58,475 bases of DNA, taken from Bacteroidales bacterium. GTDB taxonomy: Bacteria > Bacteroidota > Bacteroidia > Bacteroidales > GCA-2748055. The notes under the pieces were generated by a model, which made no database searches, was not told the origin of the DNA, and worked only from the letters and a program-made list of their open reading frames with translations. Every line of letters begins with the position of its first letter. Positions within the stretch are counted from its first letter, which is position 1. The stretch lies in the NCBI GenBank assembly GCA_021740585.1, contig JAIOZM010000015.1, positions 1 through 58,475 of the forward strand. The letters run 5' to 3'. The position numbers and the translations under genes are program-made. This document shows positions 1 to 9,777 of the stretch, one piece after another.

Positions 1-1485
1 GTCAACGTAGTTTGCCACTTCTTTATCAAACTGAATGGATTTTCCTTCAGGAACAAAAATATTTATTTCCACAGTTTGAAACCTCCATTTGTTTTCATAT
101 TCTGAATGGAAGTAGGGATCAACATATAACATGCTATCAGATCTTGAGAAGCTGTAACTGAGATTTTCAGCAAAGCGCAGGGCATCCTCGTAATCTTCAC
201 CACGCGATGATTTTTCAATTTCCAGTTTAAATTCATTGGTTTTTGATTCTCTGAAATCAATATTCACTTCACCATATATCGTTCCATCCCGGGCAATAAG
301 ATATTTAAACTCGTCAATTCCAAAGTCTTCCTTGTTTTCAAAAATTTCTTTATCAAAATCATTAAGACTTATATAAAGAACCTGACCTGAAAAATCATCG
401 AAATTGAAAGTGTTGAGAACATCTTCTCCTTCTTTATATTCCTTGGCTTCGAATACTCCCAGAGTAATAAGTGTAATAATAGCAAGTAACCAAATCGCAA
501 AAGCACTTGCACCTAAAGCCTTATCCCTTGCTTTAAAACGAAACAGTGCTTTAAACAATCCGTAAATGATAGCCAAAAGAGGAACCAGAACCACCAGAAT
601 GGCTGATATGCCTATAAAACTGAGGTTTGCAGGATTTATAAATGGAACAATGAAGTGACTAACATCGGAATCCCAGATATGGAAGAGTCCCCAGCCTGAA
701 GCCCCAACACCAAAAAAGGCAAGTCCAATTAGTGAAACAATAAGACTAATACCTGCAATTATGAATGAAATCGCAATTATTGCCAGAATTACCTTAAAAA
801 ACCCTACAATTATCAATCCTAACACCCTGAATATTTCATAGAATGCATCTTCAGTTTTTCTGCCGGCCTTCGAGTTTCTGGCTTTGCTGATGTTTTCTTT
901 AACGTCCTCATATTCCTCTCTGACTTTTTTCTCTAAATTCGACACGTTTACTTTTTCTCCTTTCATCTCCAGTTTTTCTGCAGCGGTCATTGCCTTTGGG
1001 ACGGCTATCCATAAAACCAAATACAAAATAAACGGAAGTCCCCATCCGGCAAGAATAAGAACCACAAAAAGAATTCTCACTACCAGCATGTCAATTCCAA
1101 AATATGCAGAAAGCCCTGCAGCTACACCTCCAAATACAGCATTGTCAGGATCCCGGTAAAGACGACGGTATTTTCCACCTGAGGAATGAAAACCTCGCTT
1201 ATTTTCATTGTCAGTAATTTCCTCATCCACGATCTCCTCCGGTCTTCCCATTATTTCAATGATTTCCTCAACTTGTTTGATACTTATTACCGAGGATTGG
1301 TCCTTCAGCTTTTCTTCAAGAATTTCAGCAATTCGGGATTCGATATCGTCTATAATTTCCTTGCTTTCTTCAACATTTGAAAAATGGCTGCTTATGGTAT
1401 CGAGATAGTTTTTAAGCTTTTCATATGCATCCTCATCGATGTGAAAAACCCGGCCGTTTAAGTTTATTTTTAACGCTCGTTTCAT
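1..1485 (-). CDS. PspC-domain membrane protein, 3' end outside window
   Basis: An open frame of 495 codons runs from an ATG at 1485 to the window edge without a stop, so the C-terminus is missing. An N-terminal region of about 95 residues is predicted helical (MKRALKINLNGRVFHID...). It is followed by a PspC domain at about residues 107-170, with the typical RLYRDPDNAVFGGVAAGLSAYFG stretch and a membrane helix ending in LYLVLWIAVP. Several more membrane helices follow, then a soluble extracytoplasmic part rich in acidic residues. In this family PspC proteins sit in the inner membrane and are linked to envelope stress. Here the gene is the last of an operon behind a PadR repressor (12-bp gap), which probably controls it. 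Family assignment is firm; the exact role is not. Confidence 0.88.
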   Translation of the reverse strand, partial: MKRALKINLNGRVFHIDEDAYEKLKNYLDTISSHFSNVEESKEIIDDIESRIAEILEEKLKDQSSVISIKQVEEIIEIMGRPEEIVDEEITDNENKRGFHSSGGKYRRLYRDPDNAVFGGVAAGLSAYFGIDMLVVRILFVVLILAGWGLPFILYLVLWIAVPKAMTAAEKLEMKGEKVNVSNLEKKVREEYEDVKENISKARNSKAGRKTEDAFYEIFRVLGLIIVGFFKVILAIIAISFIIAGISLIVSLIGLAFFGVGASGWGLFHIWDSDVSHFIVPFINPANLSFIGISAILVVLVPLLAIIYGLFKALFRFKARDKALGASAFAIWLLAIITLITLGVFEAKEYKEGEDVLNTFNFDDFSGQVLYISLNDFDKEIFENKEDFGIDEFKYLIARDGTIYGEVNIDFRESKTNEFKLEIEKSSRGEDYEDALRFAENLSYSFSRSDSMLYVDPYFHSEYENKWRFQTVEINIFVPEGKSIQFDKEVANYVD

Positions 1486-1497
1486 CTTAAATATTTT

Positions 1498-1836
1498 TTA
1501 ATTATTTACTTTTCTTATTGATTCAATTGACTTAACCAACTCCAGCCAGGATTTGTCAAGCTCTTTAATATAGCTCTTTCCTATTTCTGTTATGGTGTAA
1601 TATTTCCGGGGTGGACCCTGAGTGGATTCCTCCCAGCGATAGTTTAGAAGACCTGCATTTTTTTGCCGGGTCAGAAGTGGGTACAAGGTTCCTTCAACAA
1701 CTATTAACTTAGCATCTTTTAGCTGATTAATAATGTCGGAGGCATAGGCGTCTTTTCTTGATAACATTAAAAGTATGCAATACTCAAGAACGCCTTTTCG
1801 CATCTGTGCTTTTGAATTCTCTACATTCATTTTCAA
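1498..1836 (-). CDS. PadR family transcriptional regulator
   Basis: This 112-residue protein has the PadR winged-helix pattern. It contains MRKGVLEYCILLMLSRKDAYASDII near the N-terminus, the wing region VEGTLYPLLTRQKNAGLL, and the family motif GPPRKYYTITEIGK at about residues 74-87. PadR proteins are cytoplasmic repressors that usually control adjacent membrane-protein genes. It is the middle gene of a three-gene minus-strand operon, with a small exported protein upstream and the PspC protein 12 bp downstream. PadR-PspC pairing is common in Bacteroidota, so autoregulation of this operon is the likely role. Confidence 0.92.
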   Translation of the reverse strand: MKMNVENSKAQMRKGVLEYCILLMLSRKDAYASDIINQLKDAKLIVVEGTLYPLLTRQKNAGLLNYRWEESTQGPPRKYYTITEIGKSYIKELDKSWLELVKSIESIRKVNN

Positions 1837-1868
1837 ATTTATTTAAACATTCATTTTAATTGTTCAAT

Positions 1869-2108
1869 CTATTTCCAGTCGTTCAGATCTGTCATCCAGG
1901 CCTCTAAATCAAGCGATTGCTCTTTAAAAGAGTCTTCTTCAAATTCTGGAATGATCTCTTGCTCTCCATTCTTTATATCCGATGAAAGCTTCAGCTCATA
2001 TTGAATACTGGATTCTCTTACCTCCCGGCCCGATCCCTGGCTTCCTATGGAAACTGCTCCGAAAACCAGAATTATTGACATAGTCAGATATAAATAAGAT
2101 GTTTTCAT
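1869..2108 (-). CDS. Small exported acidic protein of unknown function
   Basis: This is a 79-residue protein with an N-terminal hydrophobic signal segment (SYLYLTMSIILVFGAVSIGS) and a short acidic C-terminal part that includes EEDSFKEQSLDLEAW. No family is recognised. It is the first gene of the PadR-PspC operon, 32 bp before PadR. A good promoter lies 37 bp upstream at 2145-2176, which supports it as a real gene despite its size. It may be a small envelope-stress partner of the PspC protein, but that is inference from position only. Confidence 0.6.
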   Translation of the reverse strand: MKTSYLYLTMSIILVFGAVSIGSQGSGREVRESSIQYELKLSSDIKNGEQEIIPEFEEDSFKEQSLDLEAWMTDLNDWK

Positions 2109-2144
2109 AATTTAATACTATATTAAACATACAACATGACAATA

Positions 2145-2176
2145 CAAAGATAAGGTAAAAAAACAGTACCATGCAA
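2145..2176 (-). promoter_or_regulatory. Promoter of the PadR-PspC operon
   Basis: Read on the minus strand, a TTG at 2176-2174 is followed after 21 bp by TATCTTTG (2152-2145). This fits the Bacteroidota housekeeping promoter pattern TTG-N19-21-TAnnTTTG. The predicted start of transcription is about 30 bp before the ATG at 2108. Confidence 0.5.
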
Positions 2177-2447
2177 GACATAGTACTAAAAAAATTAATA
2201 AATTTTTCTTTAAAAGTTATAAAGTGCACTAAATCAATATAATGCGAAAGTAAAAATTTTAGATAAATCAAGTTTGGTTTTACAAATACAATTGATTATT
2301 GAACTTAAATGTATGTTTTCATTAAAAATTTTGAGATAGATTTATCTTATTTTTTAAATTTTCTGAAAGTTTATTTTCTTATACTTTGTTCGTCATTTGC
2401 TTTGCCCGAATAAAATTATTTAATTTAAAAACTGTAAAGCTTAGTTT

Positions 2448-3608
2448 ATGAATGACAGGCACGTTTTAAGGAATAAAAATATCTACCTTATTTTCTCTCT
2501 CACCCTTCTTGCGGTTATGGGAGTAGCAAGCATAACCCCGGCTTTTCCTTCAATTGCAGAGCATTTCCAGATTAACTACAAGAGAATTGGATTATTAATC
2601 ACAGTTTTTACTCTGCCGGGAATATTTTTGACCCCCGTTTTAGGTGTTCTTGCCGATCGTTTCGGAAGAAAAACAGTTTTGGTTCCTGCATTGTTTCTTT
2701 TCGCAATTGCCGGTTTTTCCTGCAGTCAGGTAAACTCTTTTGAAATGCTGGTGGTTTTTAGATTTATACAGGGTGTTGGTGCCGCATCTTTAGGCTCTTT
2801 GAATGTTACCTTAATTGGTGATATATTTCCGAAGGAGCAGCGAGCCTCAGCCATGGGATTAAATGCGAGTGTTTTGAGTATTGGCACCGCTATATATCCC
2901 TTTATAGGGGGCTCTCTGACAATGATTGCATGGAATTTTCCATTCTATTTTCCACTTGTTGCTATCCCTGCCGGTTTTATGATTATGTTCGTACTTGAAA
3001 GTCCGCATTCAAAATCTGAAGAAAAATTTCTTATTTATCTTAGGCAAACCCTGAAATCCATAGGTCAGAAAAAAGTATTGGTCCTATTTCTACTAAATGT
3101 GCTTACTTTCATAATATTATACGGATGTTTCTTAACCTATTTCCCGTTTGTAATGAAGAGCAGTTTTTCTTCAACGGCATTTATGATAGGTATAATATTG
3201 TCGTCCAGCTCGGTTACAACAGCTATTACGGCCTCTTTGCTTGGCAGGTTAAGTCGGCGATTCCGACAACAGGATTTGTTAAAAGTTTCATACCTGTTAT
3301 ATGTTATTTCTTTAAGTCTTGTGCCATTTATGCCAAGAGAGTCTATGATGCTTATTCCTGCTTTCTTTTTTGGAGCAGCTCAGGGGATAAATATTCCCAA
3401 TATTCAAACCATGCTTGTTACAATAGCTCCAATGAAATACCGGGCTGCTTTTATGTCGCTGAACGGAATGATTCTGAGGATAGGGCAAACACTGGGACCA
3501 ATAATTGCAGGCTTGTTTTTTGCCCTGGGAGGTATTAATGTAGCTTTTCTTGGCGGAGCAATAATTGCGCTAAGTATGGTTTTAATAGTTGTTTTATTTC
3601 TAGAATAG
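2448..3608 (+). CDS. Major facilitator superfamily (MFS) transporter
   Basis: A 386-residue integral membrane protein with about 12 hydrophobic segments. The MFS motif A lies in the loop after helix 2 (GVLADRFGRKTVL, about residues 66-78), and a second loop motif is at LLGRLSRRFRQQ. The pattern RFIQGVGAASLGS in helix 4 is typical of the drug/metabolite-H+ antiporter group. The substrate cannot be read from the sequence. It stands alone, divergent from the PadR operon. A 137-codon frame at 3125-3538 inside it is a frame shadow. Confidence 0.9.
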   Translation: MNDRHVLRNKNIYLIFSLTLLAVMGVASITPAFPSIAEHFQINYKRIGLLITVFTLPGIFLTPVLGVLADRFGRKTVLVPALFLFAIAGFSCSQVNSFEMLVVFRFIQGVGAASLGSLNVTLIGDIFPKEQRASAMGLNASVLSIGTAIYPFIGGSLTMIAWNFPFYFPLVAIPAGFMIMFVLESPHSKSEEKFLIYLRQTLKSIGQKKVLVLFLLNVLTFIILYGCFLTYFPFVMKSSFSSTAFMIGIILSSSSVTTAITASLLGRLSRRFRQQDLLKVSYLLYVISLSLVPFMPRESMMLIPAFFFGAAQGINIPNIQTMLVTIAPMKYRAAFMSLNGMILRIGQTLGPIIAGLFFALGGINVAFLGGAIIALSMVLIVVLFLE

Positions 3609-3902
3609 TAGGGAATTTAACATAAATATAGTTTAGGCACTATTAAATTGCTATTCATCACTTTAAATATATTATTAATCAAAACACTTTTTTAACAAAA
3701 TATTTTATTATTTTTATAATGGATAATTTGTTAAAAGGATGTATAAATTCTGAAGTTTGTCGCTCTGAATTAATCTTCCTTCACATTATTAGGGTTTTTA
3801 CTCACTATGTAGCAATATAAAAACTTTATTGCAGGATTGGTGTGCATTTTTGTGAACCATCTTCAATAAATCTGAGAAATCAGAATAATTGAAAGTTGAA
3901 TT
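3609..3902. other. AT-rich intergenic region, no gene seen
   Basis: About 290 bp separate the MFS gene from the histidine kinase. The sequence is strongly AT-rich, and I see no convincing hairpin terminator, RNA gene or exact TAnnTTTG promoter in it. Confidence 0.5.
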
Positions 3903-6773
3903 ATGAATAGTGGTGAAAAAATAATGGCTTATAAACGGACTTCAGAAAACATTAGTGTAAAAAGCGAAATGTTTAGCCTTCTTTACAAAAGCAGGATTGG
4001 TTTTATTATTCTAAATGTTGAAGGTGTTATTTTAGAAGTAAATGATTATTGGTTAAATATTTTAGGTTATTGCAGGGATGAGTTAATTGGGCAAAGATTC
4101 GAAAAATTCCTGAATAAAAGTTCAGGTTTAATTTTTAAGGAAAGCTTAAATAATATTAATTCCATTGGTGAATTTGAGGTTCCCAGATTAAAAATTACAA
4201 ACAAAGACGGCAGGTATATAACTGCATCAATTTCAGGACAAAGCAGTTCAGATAGCGGAAATTTCGGAACGGTCATCAATTGTATTTTTCAGGATATTAG
4301 CATCGATGAACAAAAAGAAGGGATATTTCAGTCTGTTAACGCCAGGTCAATTGATAAAATTCCGGATGACTTGAATGTAAAGGAGAAAGATCAGATATCC
4401 CTAAGAGAAATTACTCAAAATTCGCCCATCGTTTTTCTTCAGTACTCAATAAAAGACTTACAAATTAAAATTCAATATCTTTCTGATAATATTCACGCTC
4501 ATACAGGATATACTAAGGAATGGTTATGCCAGAAACATGAAAATGTCAAAGCATTAATATACCCGGACGATCGTTCAAAACTTCTTGAGAATTTTCTTAA
4601 ATCACAGAATAAAAAGAGACTTAATCCATTTACATTCAGGATTATAACAAAGGGTGGGGAAATTAAGTGGATTAAACATTATGCTTCATTTTCAAAAATT
4701 GATGGAATTTATTATTGGACAGGTGCCTGTTTCGATATTACGGAAGAATTTAGGATAAAAAAAGAATTGCACGAAAGTAATTTGCGGTTTTCAGAAATAC
4801 TTAACTCCTCTGTATCTGTAATTGTTGAACTGTCAATTACAGGGAAAATAATTGCAGTTAGTGATTCGCTTTTTGCCGTAACCGGGTATAAACCTGAGGA
4901 ATTGATAGGTAAACATTTCACTCAGGCAAAAGCATTTTTAAAAAAGGATTTGTGGAGAATGAAAGCCTTGTTTATTGATCTGTTAAATGAAAAATTTCCT
5001 GAACGAGGTGTTGAATGTGAGTGGAAACATAAAAATGGAGATATAAGATTTGCAGAAGGTTTCGTGAATTCAATGGGCGAAAACGGGAAGCTTAAAGGTT
5101 TCCAGATTTTATTGTTTGACATAAGCTATAAAAAAAGATTGGTGGCAGAAGAACATAAAAGATTGGAAGACCTCAATTTTTTGTTTGACGCAGCCATCTC
5201 TATGCAGAAAATCCATGTCGAAAAAGAATTCTATGATTTTGTTGGTAATAAATTGTACGAGCTAATTCCTGGTGCTATAATAAACGTGAACTCAATAAAT
5301 GATGATTATTCTCAATTGAGGGTGGAAACAATAATAGGAATATCTCCTGTTCTGGAGAAAACTGTTGGGAAATTATTTAAATCCGTTCTTATTGGATTTA
5401 CTATTAATATAAAATCCCGAGATTTTGATTATGCCAAACCGGGCAAACTCGGAAACTATAACTCCAGTTTATATGAGATGACATTGGGAGAGATCCCGGA
5501 GTTTATTTGCCAGCAAGTGGAAAAGGTAATTGGATTTGATCATTCCCTGGAAGCATCTTTGGGTACGACTCAGGAAATAATGGGGGGAGTGGCTATTTTC
5601 TTGAGAAAGGATACAAAAATTAAAAACATTGCATTGATTAATACCTTTCTGAGAGAGGCTTCGAATGTGTTGGTTAGGATAAAAATTCAAGACCGGCTTC
5701 AAAAAAGCGAAATAACTCATAGGTCATTGGCTGAGAATACTGAAAACCTTATCCTGAGGCTCGATAAAAAAGCAAACATCCTTTATCTTAATCCTGTAGC
5801 TGAAAGTATAGCTTTTAGAAAAAAAACATCCAATAAACCAATGGATTTGAATGAGTCAGGTTTGCTCGAAGAGGAAAAAAATATGTTTTTGGAGGAATTT
5901 AATAAGGTGCTTAAGTATAAAACCAAAGGAATGATTTCTTTTCCCTTAACCAGACAAGGTTGTATTTTATATTTTGACTGGTATATGTATCCCGAATTTG
6001 AAGATAATAAATTGAATACGATTCTTGTTTATGCAAATGATGTTACCGATAAAAAAGCCTTGGAAATTGAACTCACACAATCTATTGAATTTCGAAGAAA
6101 ACTTTATGCAATTTTAGCTCATGATCTAAAAACACCTTTTAATTCAATGCTTGGTTTCTTCGATTTGTTGCAAATTAATTATGATAATCTTACCGAGGAG
6201 GAACGGAAGAACTATATCAGAATCTTAAAATCAACAGCAGACAAAGCATACGATCTTTTCGATTCTGTTCTTTTATGGTCAATGGATATTGAACACCTTC
6301 AAAAGAGTAAATCAGAACCTTGCATAATAAAGGATGTGATTAATGATATAGAAATTCTGTACAGGACAAAATTAGAGGATAAAAACATTCAAATAATTAA
6401 GGATTTTGATCCCGAAGCATGTCTCATTGCAGATGGTAATATGTTGGCGGCCATTTTCAGAAATCTTATCTCCAATGCGATAAAATTCTCCCATTCAAAC
6501 AGCAAAATTAAAATCATTGTTGAAGAAATGGAGGGCGACTATATTATTGAGATTAATGACGAAGGGCTTGGCATGGATGTAACTTTAATTGATTTTGGGG
6601 AGGAAATAAAGAGCAAAAGCAGGAAAGACGGGACTTCTGGTGAAAAAGGAAGTGGACTGGGTTTGAGTTTTGTAAAAGAATTTGTTCGTAGAAGTTCCGG
6701 AAAAATATGGTTTGAGAGTGAAATTGGAAAGGGAACATCTGTATTTATAAAGCTTCCCCGATGCATGGCTTAA
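3903..6773 (+). CDS. Multi-PAS sensor histidine kinase
   Basis: A 956-residue kinase. PAS domains lie at about residues 25-130, 180-290 (PAS_3/PAC type, ending GACFDITEEF) and 295-410. A GAF-like segment (about 420-600) and another PAS (about 615-720) follow. The HisKA helix has the phospho-accepting His740 in AHDLKTPFNSMLGF. The C-terminal ATPase shows the N-box (FRNLISNAIKFSHSN), the G1 box (NDEGLGMD) and the G2 box (GEKGSGLGLSF). There is no clear membrane helix or receiver domain, so it is probably a cytoplasmic sensor signalling to an unlinked response regulator. An in-frame ATG at 3924 is an alternative start. Confidence 0.93.
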   Translation: MNSGEKIMAYKRTSENISVKSEMFSLLYKSRIGFIILNVEGVILEVNDYWLNILGYCRDELIGQRFEKFLNKSSGLIFKESLNNINSIGEFEVPRLKITNKDGRYITASISGQSSSDSGNFGTVINCIFQDISIDEQKEGIFQSVNARSIDKIPDDLNVKEKDQISLREITQNSPIVFLQYSIKDLQIKIQYLSDNIHAHTGYTKEWLCQKHENVKALIYPDDRSKLLENFLKSQNKKRLNPFTFRIITKGGEIKWIKHYASFSKIDGIYYWTGACFDITEEFRIKKELHESNLRFSEILNSSVSVIVELSITGKIIAVSDSLFAVTGYKPEELIGKHFTQAKAFLKKDLWRMKALFIDLLNEKFPERGVECEWKHKNGDIRFAEGFVNSMGENGKLKGFQILLFDISYKKRLVAEEHKRLEDLNFLFDAAISMQKIHVEKEFYDFVGNKLYELIPGAIINVNSINDDYSQLRVETIIGISPVLEKTVGKLFKSVLIGFTINIKSRDFDYAKPGKLGNYNSSLYEMTLGEIPEFICQQVEKVIGFDHSLEASLGTTQEIMGGVAIFLRKDTKIKNIALINTFLREASNVLVRIKIQDRLQKSEITHRSLAENTENLILRLDKKANILYLNPVAESIAFRKKTSNKPMDLNESGLLEEEKNMFLEEFNKVLKYKTKGMISFPLTRQGCILYFDWYMYPEFEDNKLNTILVYANDVTDKKALEIELTQSIEFRRKLYAILAHDLKTPFNSMLGFFDLLQINYDNLTEEERKNYIRILKSTADKAYDLFDSVLLWSMDIEHLQKSKSEPCIIKDVINDIEILYRTKLEDKNIQIIKDFDPEACLIADGNMLAAIFRNLISNAIKFSHSNSKIKIIVEEMEGDYIIEINDEGLGMDVTLIDFGEEIKSKSRKDGTSGEKGSGLGLSFVKEFVRRSSGKIWFESEIGKGTSVFIKLPRCMA

Positions 6774-6826
6774 GCCTGTATTAAAAAATTGTGTAAATTC
6801 ATCCCTTGTTAAATCAATTATTCAGG

Positions 6827-7633
6827 ATGAAAATACAAGGGAATTTACTCAAAATGCAGACAGATCTTCAGTCTGAAATTCAATACAATTTAAAACTTGG
6901 AGAAGAACGTGTTTTCTTAAATAATCTTTTATCAAAAGAGATTAAATTGGAATATCTTCAGGAAATACACTGTATTAAATGTGGGAGACAAACAAAAACT
7001 TCCTTTGCTCAGGGTTACTGTTACCCATGTTTTACTACTGCACCCGAAACGGAAGATTGTGTTTTACGACCAGAACTTTGTCAGGCGCATCTGGGTATAG
7101 CGAGAGATATGGATTATGCTGAAAAACAATGCCTTAGCGATCACGTGGTATATTTAGCCCTTACAAGCGGTGTAAAAGTAGGCGTAACCAGAAGTTCTCA
7201 AATTCCTACCCGATGGATAGATCAGGGAGCATGGAAAACAATTAAACTGGCTGTTACACCAAACCGTTATATTGCCGGGAATATTGAAGTAGCTTTGAAA
7301 CAACATTTAAACGATAAAACAAACTGGAGGCATATGCTTTTAAATAAATTGGCAGATAAAATAAATTTGGTTGAGGAAAAAGATAGGGCAATAGATCATT
7401 TGCACAATGATTTTCAGGAATATGCAACAGATGACGACGAAATTTTGGAACTAAAGTATCCGGTAATTAAATATCCTGAAAAAGTAAAAAGTATAAACTT
7501 TGATAAAACTCCGGTGGTGGAAGGAAAACTTACAGGGATAAAAGGACAGTATTTGATTTTTGAATCGGGAGAAGTCCTTAATATTAGAAAGCATGGGGGA
7601 TATTTAGTGGAGCTGACTCTCCCCCTAAGCTAA
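6827..7633 (+). CDS. DUF2797 domain-containing zinc-ribbon protein
   Basis: A protein of about 268 residues starting at the ATG at 6827. The frame stays open to a TTG at 6806, which I consider a less likely start. The DUF2797 signature is clear: a CIKCGR...CYPCF zinc ribbon near residue 50, then LRPELCQAHLGIARD, VYLALTSGVKVGVTR, IPTRWIDQGA and NRYIAGNIEVALK. The middle part resembles a GIY-YIG-type nuclease fold. Function is unknown, though a nucleic-acid role is plausible. It lies 53 bp downstream of the kinase and ends with a 4-bp tail-to-tail overlap with the DUF5916 gene. Confidence 0.88.
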   Translation: MKIQGNLLKMQTDLQSEIQYNLKLGEERVFLNNLLSKEIKLEYLQEIHCIKCGRQTKTSFAQGYCYPCFTTAPETEDCVLRPELCQAHLGIARDMDYAEKQCLSDHVVYLALTSGVKVGVTRSSQIPTRWIDQGAWKTIKLAVTPNRYIAGNIEVALKQHLNDKTNWRHMLLNKLADKINLVEEKDRAIDHLHNDFQEYATDDDEILELKYPVIKYPEKVKSINFDKTPVVEGKLTGIKGQYLIFESGEVLNIRKHGGYLVELTLPLS

Positions 7634-9777
7634 AACCGTATAGTATATTTAATCTTAAATCTGGCGTCATAAGTTTCCGATCGAAATCTTTCAAGGGGAT
7701 CAATAATGGGGGCATTCCAAACAAAGAAGATTTCTTTCCCCGGTTTAATAATCCATTGAAAACGCGATTGCCAGCCAATTTTTTCTGATTCATTGTCGTA
7801 TTGGGCAAAATTAAACCAAATCAGGTTTGGAGAAAATAATACATTGACGTTCATCCTCCAGATTTGAGTGGTGAAATCACCTTGGGAAAGAGAAACATAT
7901 TTACGATCCGATTCAAGTCCAACATATAATGGAACCATAATTTTATAACCTGCCTGTAGGGTCCAGTCTGTACGTGTACCATCGTAAAAGTCGCCCGACC
8001 CCAGCATGGTGGCCATCCAGAAATCTCGACGTTTAGCCGTCTGCAGTTCAATTCCATGCCACCAGAATTCATAATCCTTGGCGGCAATGGAATAATTTCC
8101 CCAAATATTGAAATCTTCTTCAAGATTTTCAAATTGAAGGTGTGAACCTAAACTAATTTTCCCCCCACTAATAAAATCGATTTCTATAAAATTGAAATCA
8201 GTCTCTGATGATAGCAAACCTCCATTTCTCAGATCGGAAATAATGAAAAAGTCAAACCCCGATTGAACTTGCAATATCCCCCATTTTTTTGGTCTGGGAC
8301 CAAAACTTAATCCCCCATAGCTATTTCTTATATTGGTTCGTGGTACAAATCCAAGTCCTGAACTAAAGTTTTCACCAATCTGCATATACCCTAATCTGAA
8401 CTCCATAAAATCATTTGGGTAATTTAGTTCAGTGCCAAATGAAACATCATCACCTGAAATTCCTGAAGTAAAGGATTTTAAACCATAGATATTATAAACA
8501 ATGGTCTTATTTCCCTGAAACTCTGAGGTAGCGAGCCTTAAATCGAGTCCGGCTAAAGAATTATCAATTTCTGAAATAGTATTCCCGTTGGTGCCAATGA
8601 CTCCAATCGACGATTGCTTCCCAATATTTCTTGAAAGACGTGTAACTGAATAACCCGGATTGTCCCATTTATTTTCATCTTTGATATGTAACATTCCAAT
8701 ATTCCACTTGCCTGCCTGACCGGTAAATTTTGCACCATATTTAATTGGAACCGGACTCCCAAGAGAATCGAGTCCTATACTTCTTGAGAAGTAAGGAATT
8801 AATCTTTGACCATGAGGATTTTCTCTGTCACCATTGATCCCAAAATCGAAATAATTAGATCCATCGAGAAAAAAGTCGCGCTTTTCGGGAAAAAACAAAC
8901 TAAAACGGGTAAGATTAATTTGTCTTGCGTCTACCTCAGTCTGGGCAAAATCAGTATTTACAGTCAATGCAGCTTTTAAAGAAGGTGTAATTTGATAAAA
9001 GGCATCCAGACCTCCATCAATTTTTAATTCGGAATTCAGTCCTTCAGATTTCGATAAACCACTTGTAAAATAGGGAACAAAGTCGAGTCCGAATCCCTGA
9101 CTTATTCCTTCCAGTCCGGTTAACTTCCCCGCATCGGAAACAGAGAATTTGTCTGCATCGAGAGTGGTGGCCGGCCAGTAGGAAGATTCTGATTTTATTT
9201 TAATATGACGGATAAGTTTTAGTCCCCATGAACTTTCCCCTTCCTTAAAACCGAGAGTTTTAAAAGGAATGATAATTTCTGCATCCCAGCCATTATCATG
9301 GATTTTGGCTTTTCCTTCCCAAAGTCCGTCCCACGATTTATTAAAAGCCCTCCCGTTTTCACTTACCAAAGCATCACCAATACTTCCCTGGGGCCCGATT
9401 TGAAACCAGTATCCTGTTCTTCCATCATTATATGTATCCAGAATAATTTGTACCCGGTCGTCCTGACTTAAGTCCACATCACGTGCGAGTTCTTTTGCTG
9501 TTATGGTTTTAGTATCCTGAAAACACCGGAATCCAACATATAGATTGTTTTTATCATAGCGGAAATAAAACTCCGTTTGTTCAGAAACTTTTTCTCCGGA
9601 GAGGGGTTCTCGTTGAATAAATTCACTTATGGGTTTTGTCTCTTCCCAGACATCTTCATTTACTAATCCATCAAACTTAATTGGCCGGTCAGTAAAAATT
9701 GCTTTTACTTCAGGTTGGGCATTAATGTTTGTAAAACAAAAAGAAATTAGTAGAAGAAAGGTTATTTTTAAAGGCAT
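7630..9777 (-). CDS. DUF5916 outer-membrane protein with N-terminal CBM9-like domain
   Basis: A 715-residue protein with a signal peptide (residues 1-20, ending NINA). A carbohydrate-binding family 9-like domain lies at about 25-230 (IKFDGLVNEDVWEETKPI...FYFRYDKNNLYVGFRC...). The DUF5916 region, about 235-715, is built of amphipathic strands and contains ARQINLTRFSLFFPEKRDFFLDG. The protein ends in an aromatic residue (KYTIRF), as outer-membrane barrels do. Members are common in Bacteroidota; their substrate is unknown, with sugar or small-molecule binding at the cell surface suggested by the CBM9 fold. It is monocistronic and convergent with the DUF2797 gene. Confidence 0.88.
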   Translation of the reverse strand: MPLKITFLLLISFCFTNINAQPEVKAIFTDRPIKFDGLVNEDVWEETKPISEFIQREPLSGEKVSEQTEFYFRYDKNNLYVGFRCFQDTKTITAKELARDVDLSQDDRVQIILDTYNDGRTGYWFQIGPQGSIGDALVSENGRAFNKSWDGLWEGKAKIHDNGWDAEIIIPFKTLGFKEGESSWGLKLIRHIKIKSESSYWPATTLDADKFSVSDAGKLTGLEGISQGFGLDFVPYFTSGLSKSEGLNSELKIDGGLDAFYQITPSLKAALTVNTDFAQTEVDARQINLTRFSLFFPEKRDFFLDGSNYFDFGINGDRENPHGQRLIPYFSRSIGLDSLGSPVPIKYGAKFTGQAGKWNIGMLHIKDENKWDNPGYSVTRLSRNIGKQSSIGVIGTNGNTISEIDNSLAGLDLRLATSEFQGNKTIVYNIYGLKSFTSGISGDDVSFGTELNYPNDFMEFRLGYMQIGENFSSGLGFVPRTNIRNSYGGLSFGPRPKKWGILQVQSGFDFFIISDLRNGGLLSSETDFNFIEIDFISGGKISLGSHLQFENLEEDFNIWGNYSIAAKDYEFWWHGIELQTAKRRDFWMATMLGSGDFYDGTRTDWTLQAGYKIMVPLYVGLESDRKYVSLSQGDFTTQIWRMNVNVLFSPNLIWFNFAQYDNESEKIGWQSRFQWIIKPGKEIFFVWNAPIIDPLERFRSETYDARFKIKYTIRF

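Noticed and set aside
3125-3538. 137-codon plus-strand frame
   Set aside because: It lies wholly inside the MFS gene in another frame and shows no protein-family pattern.
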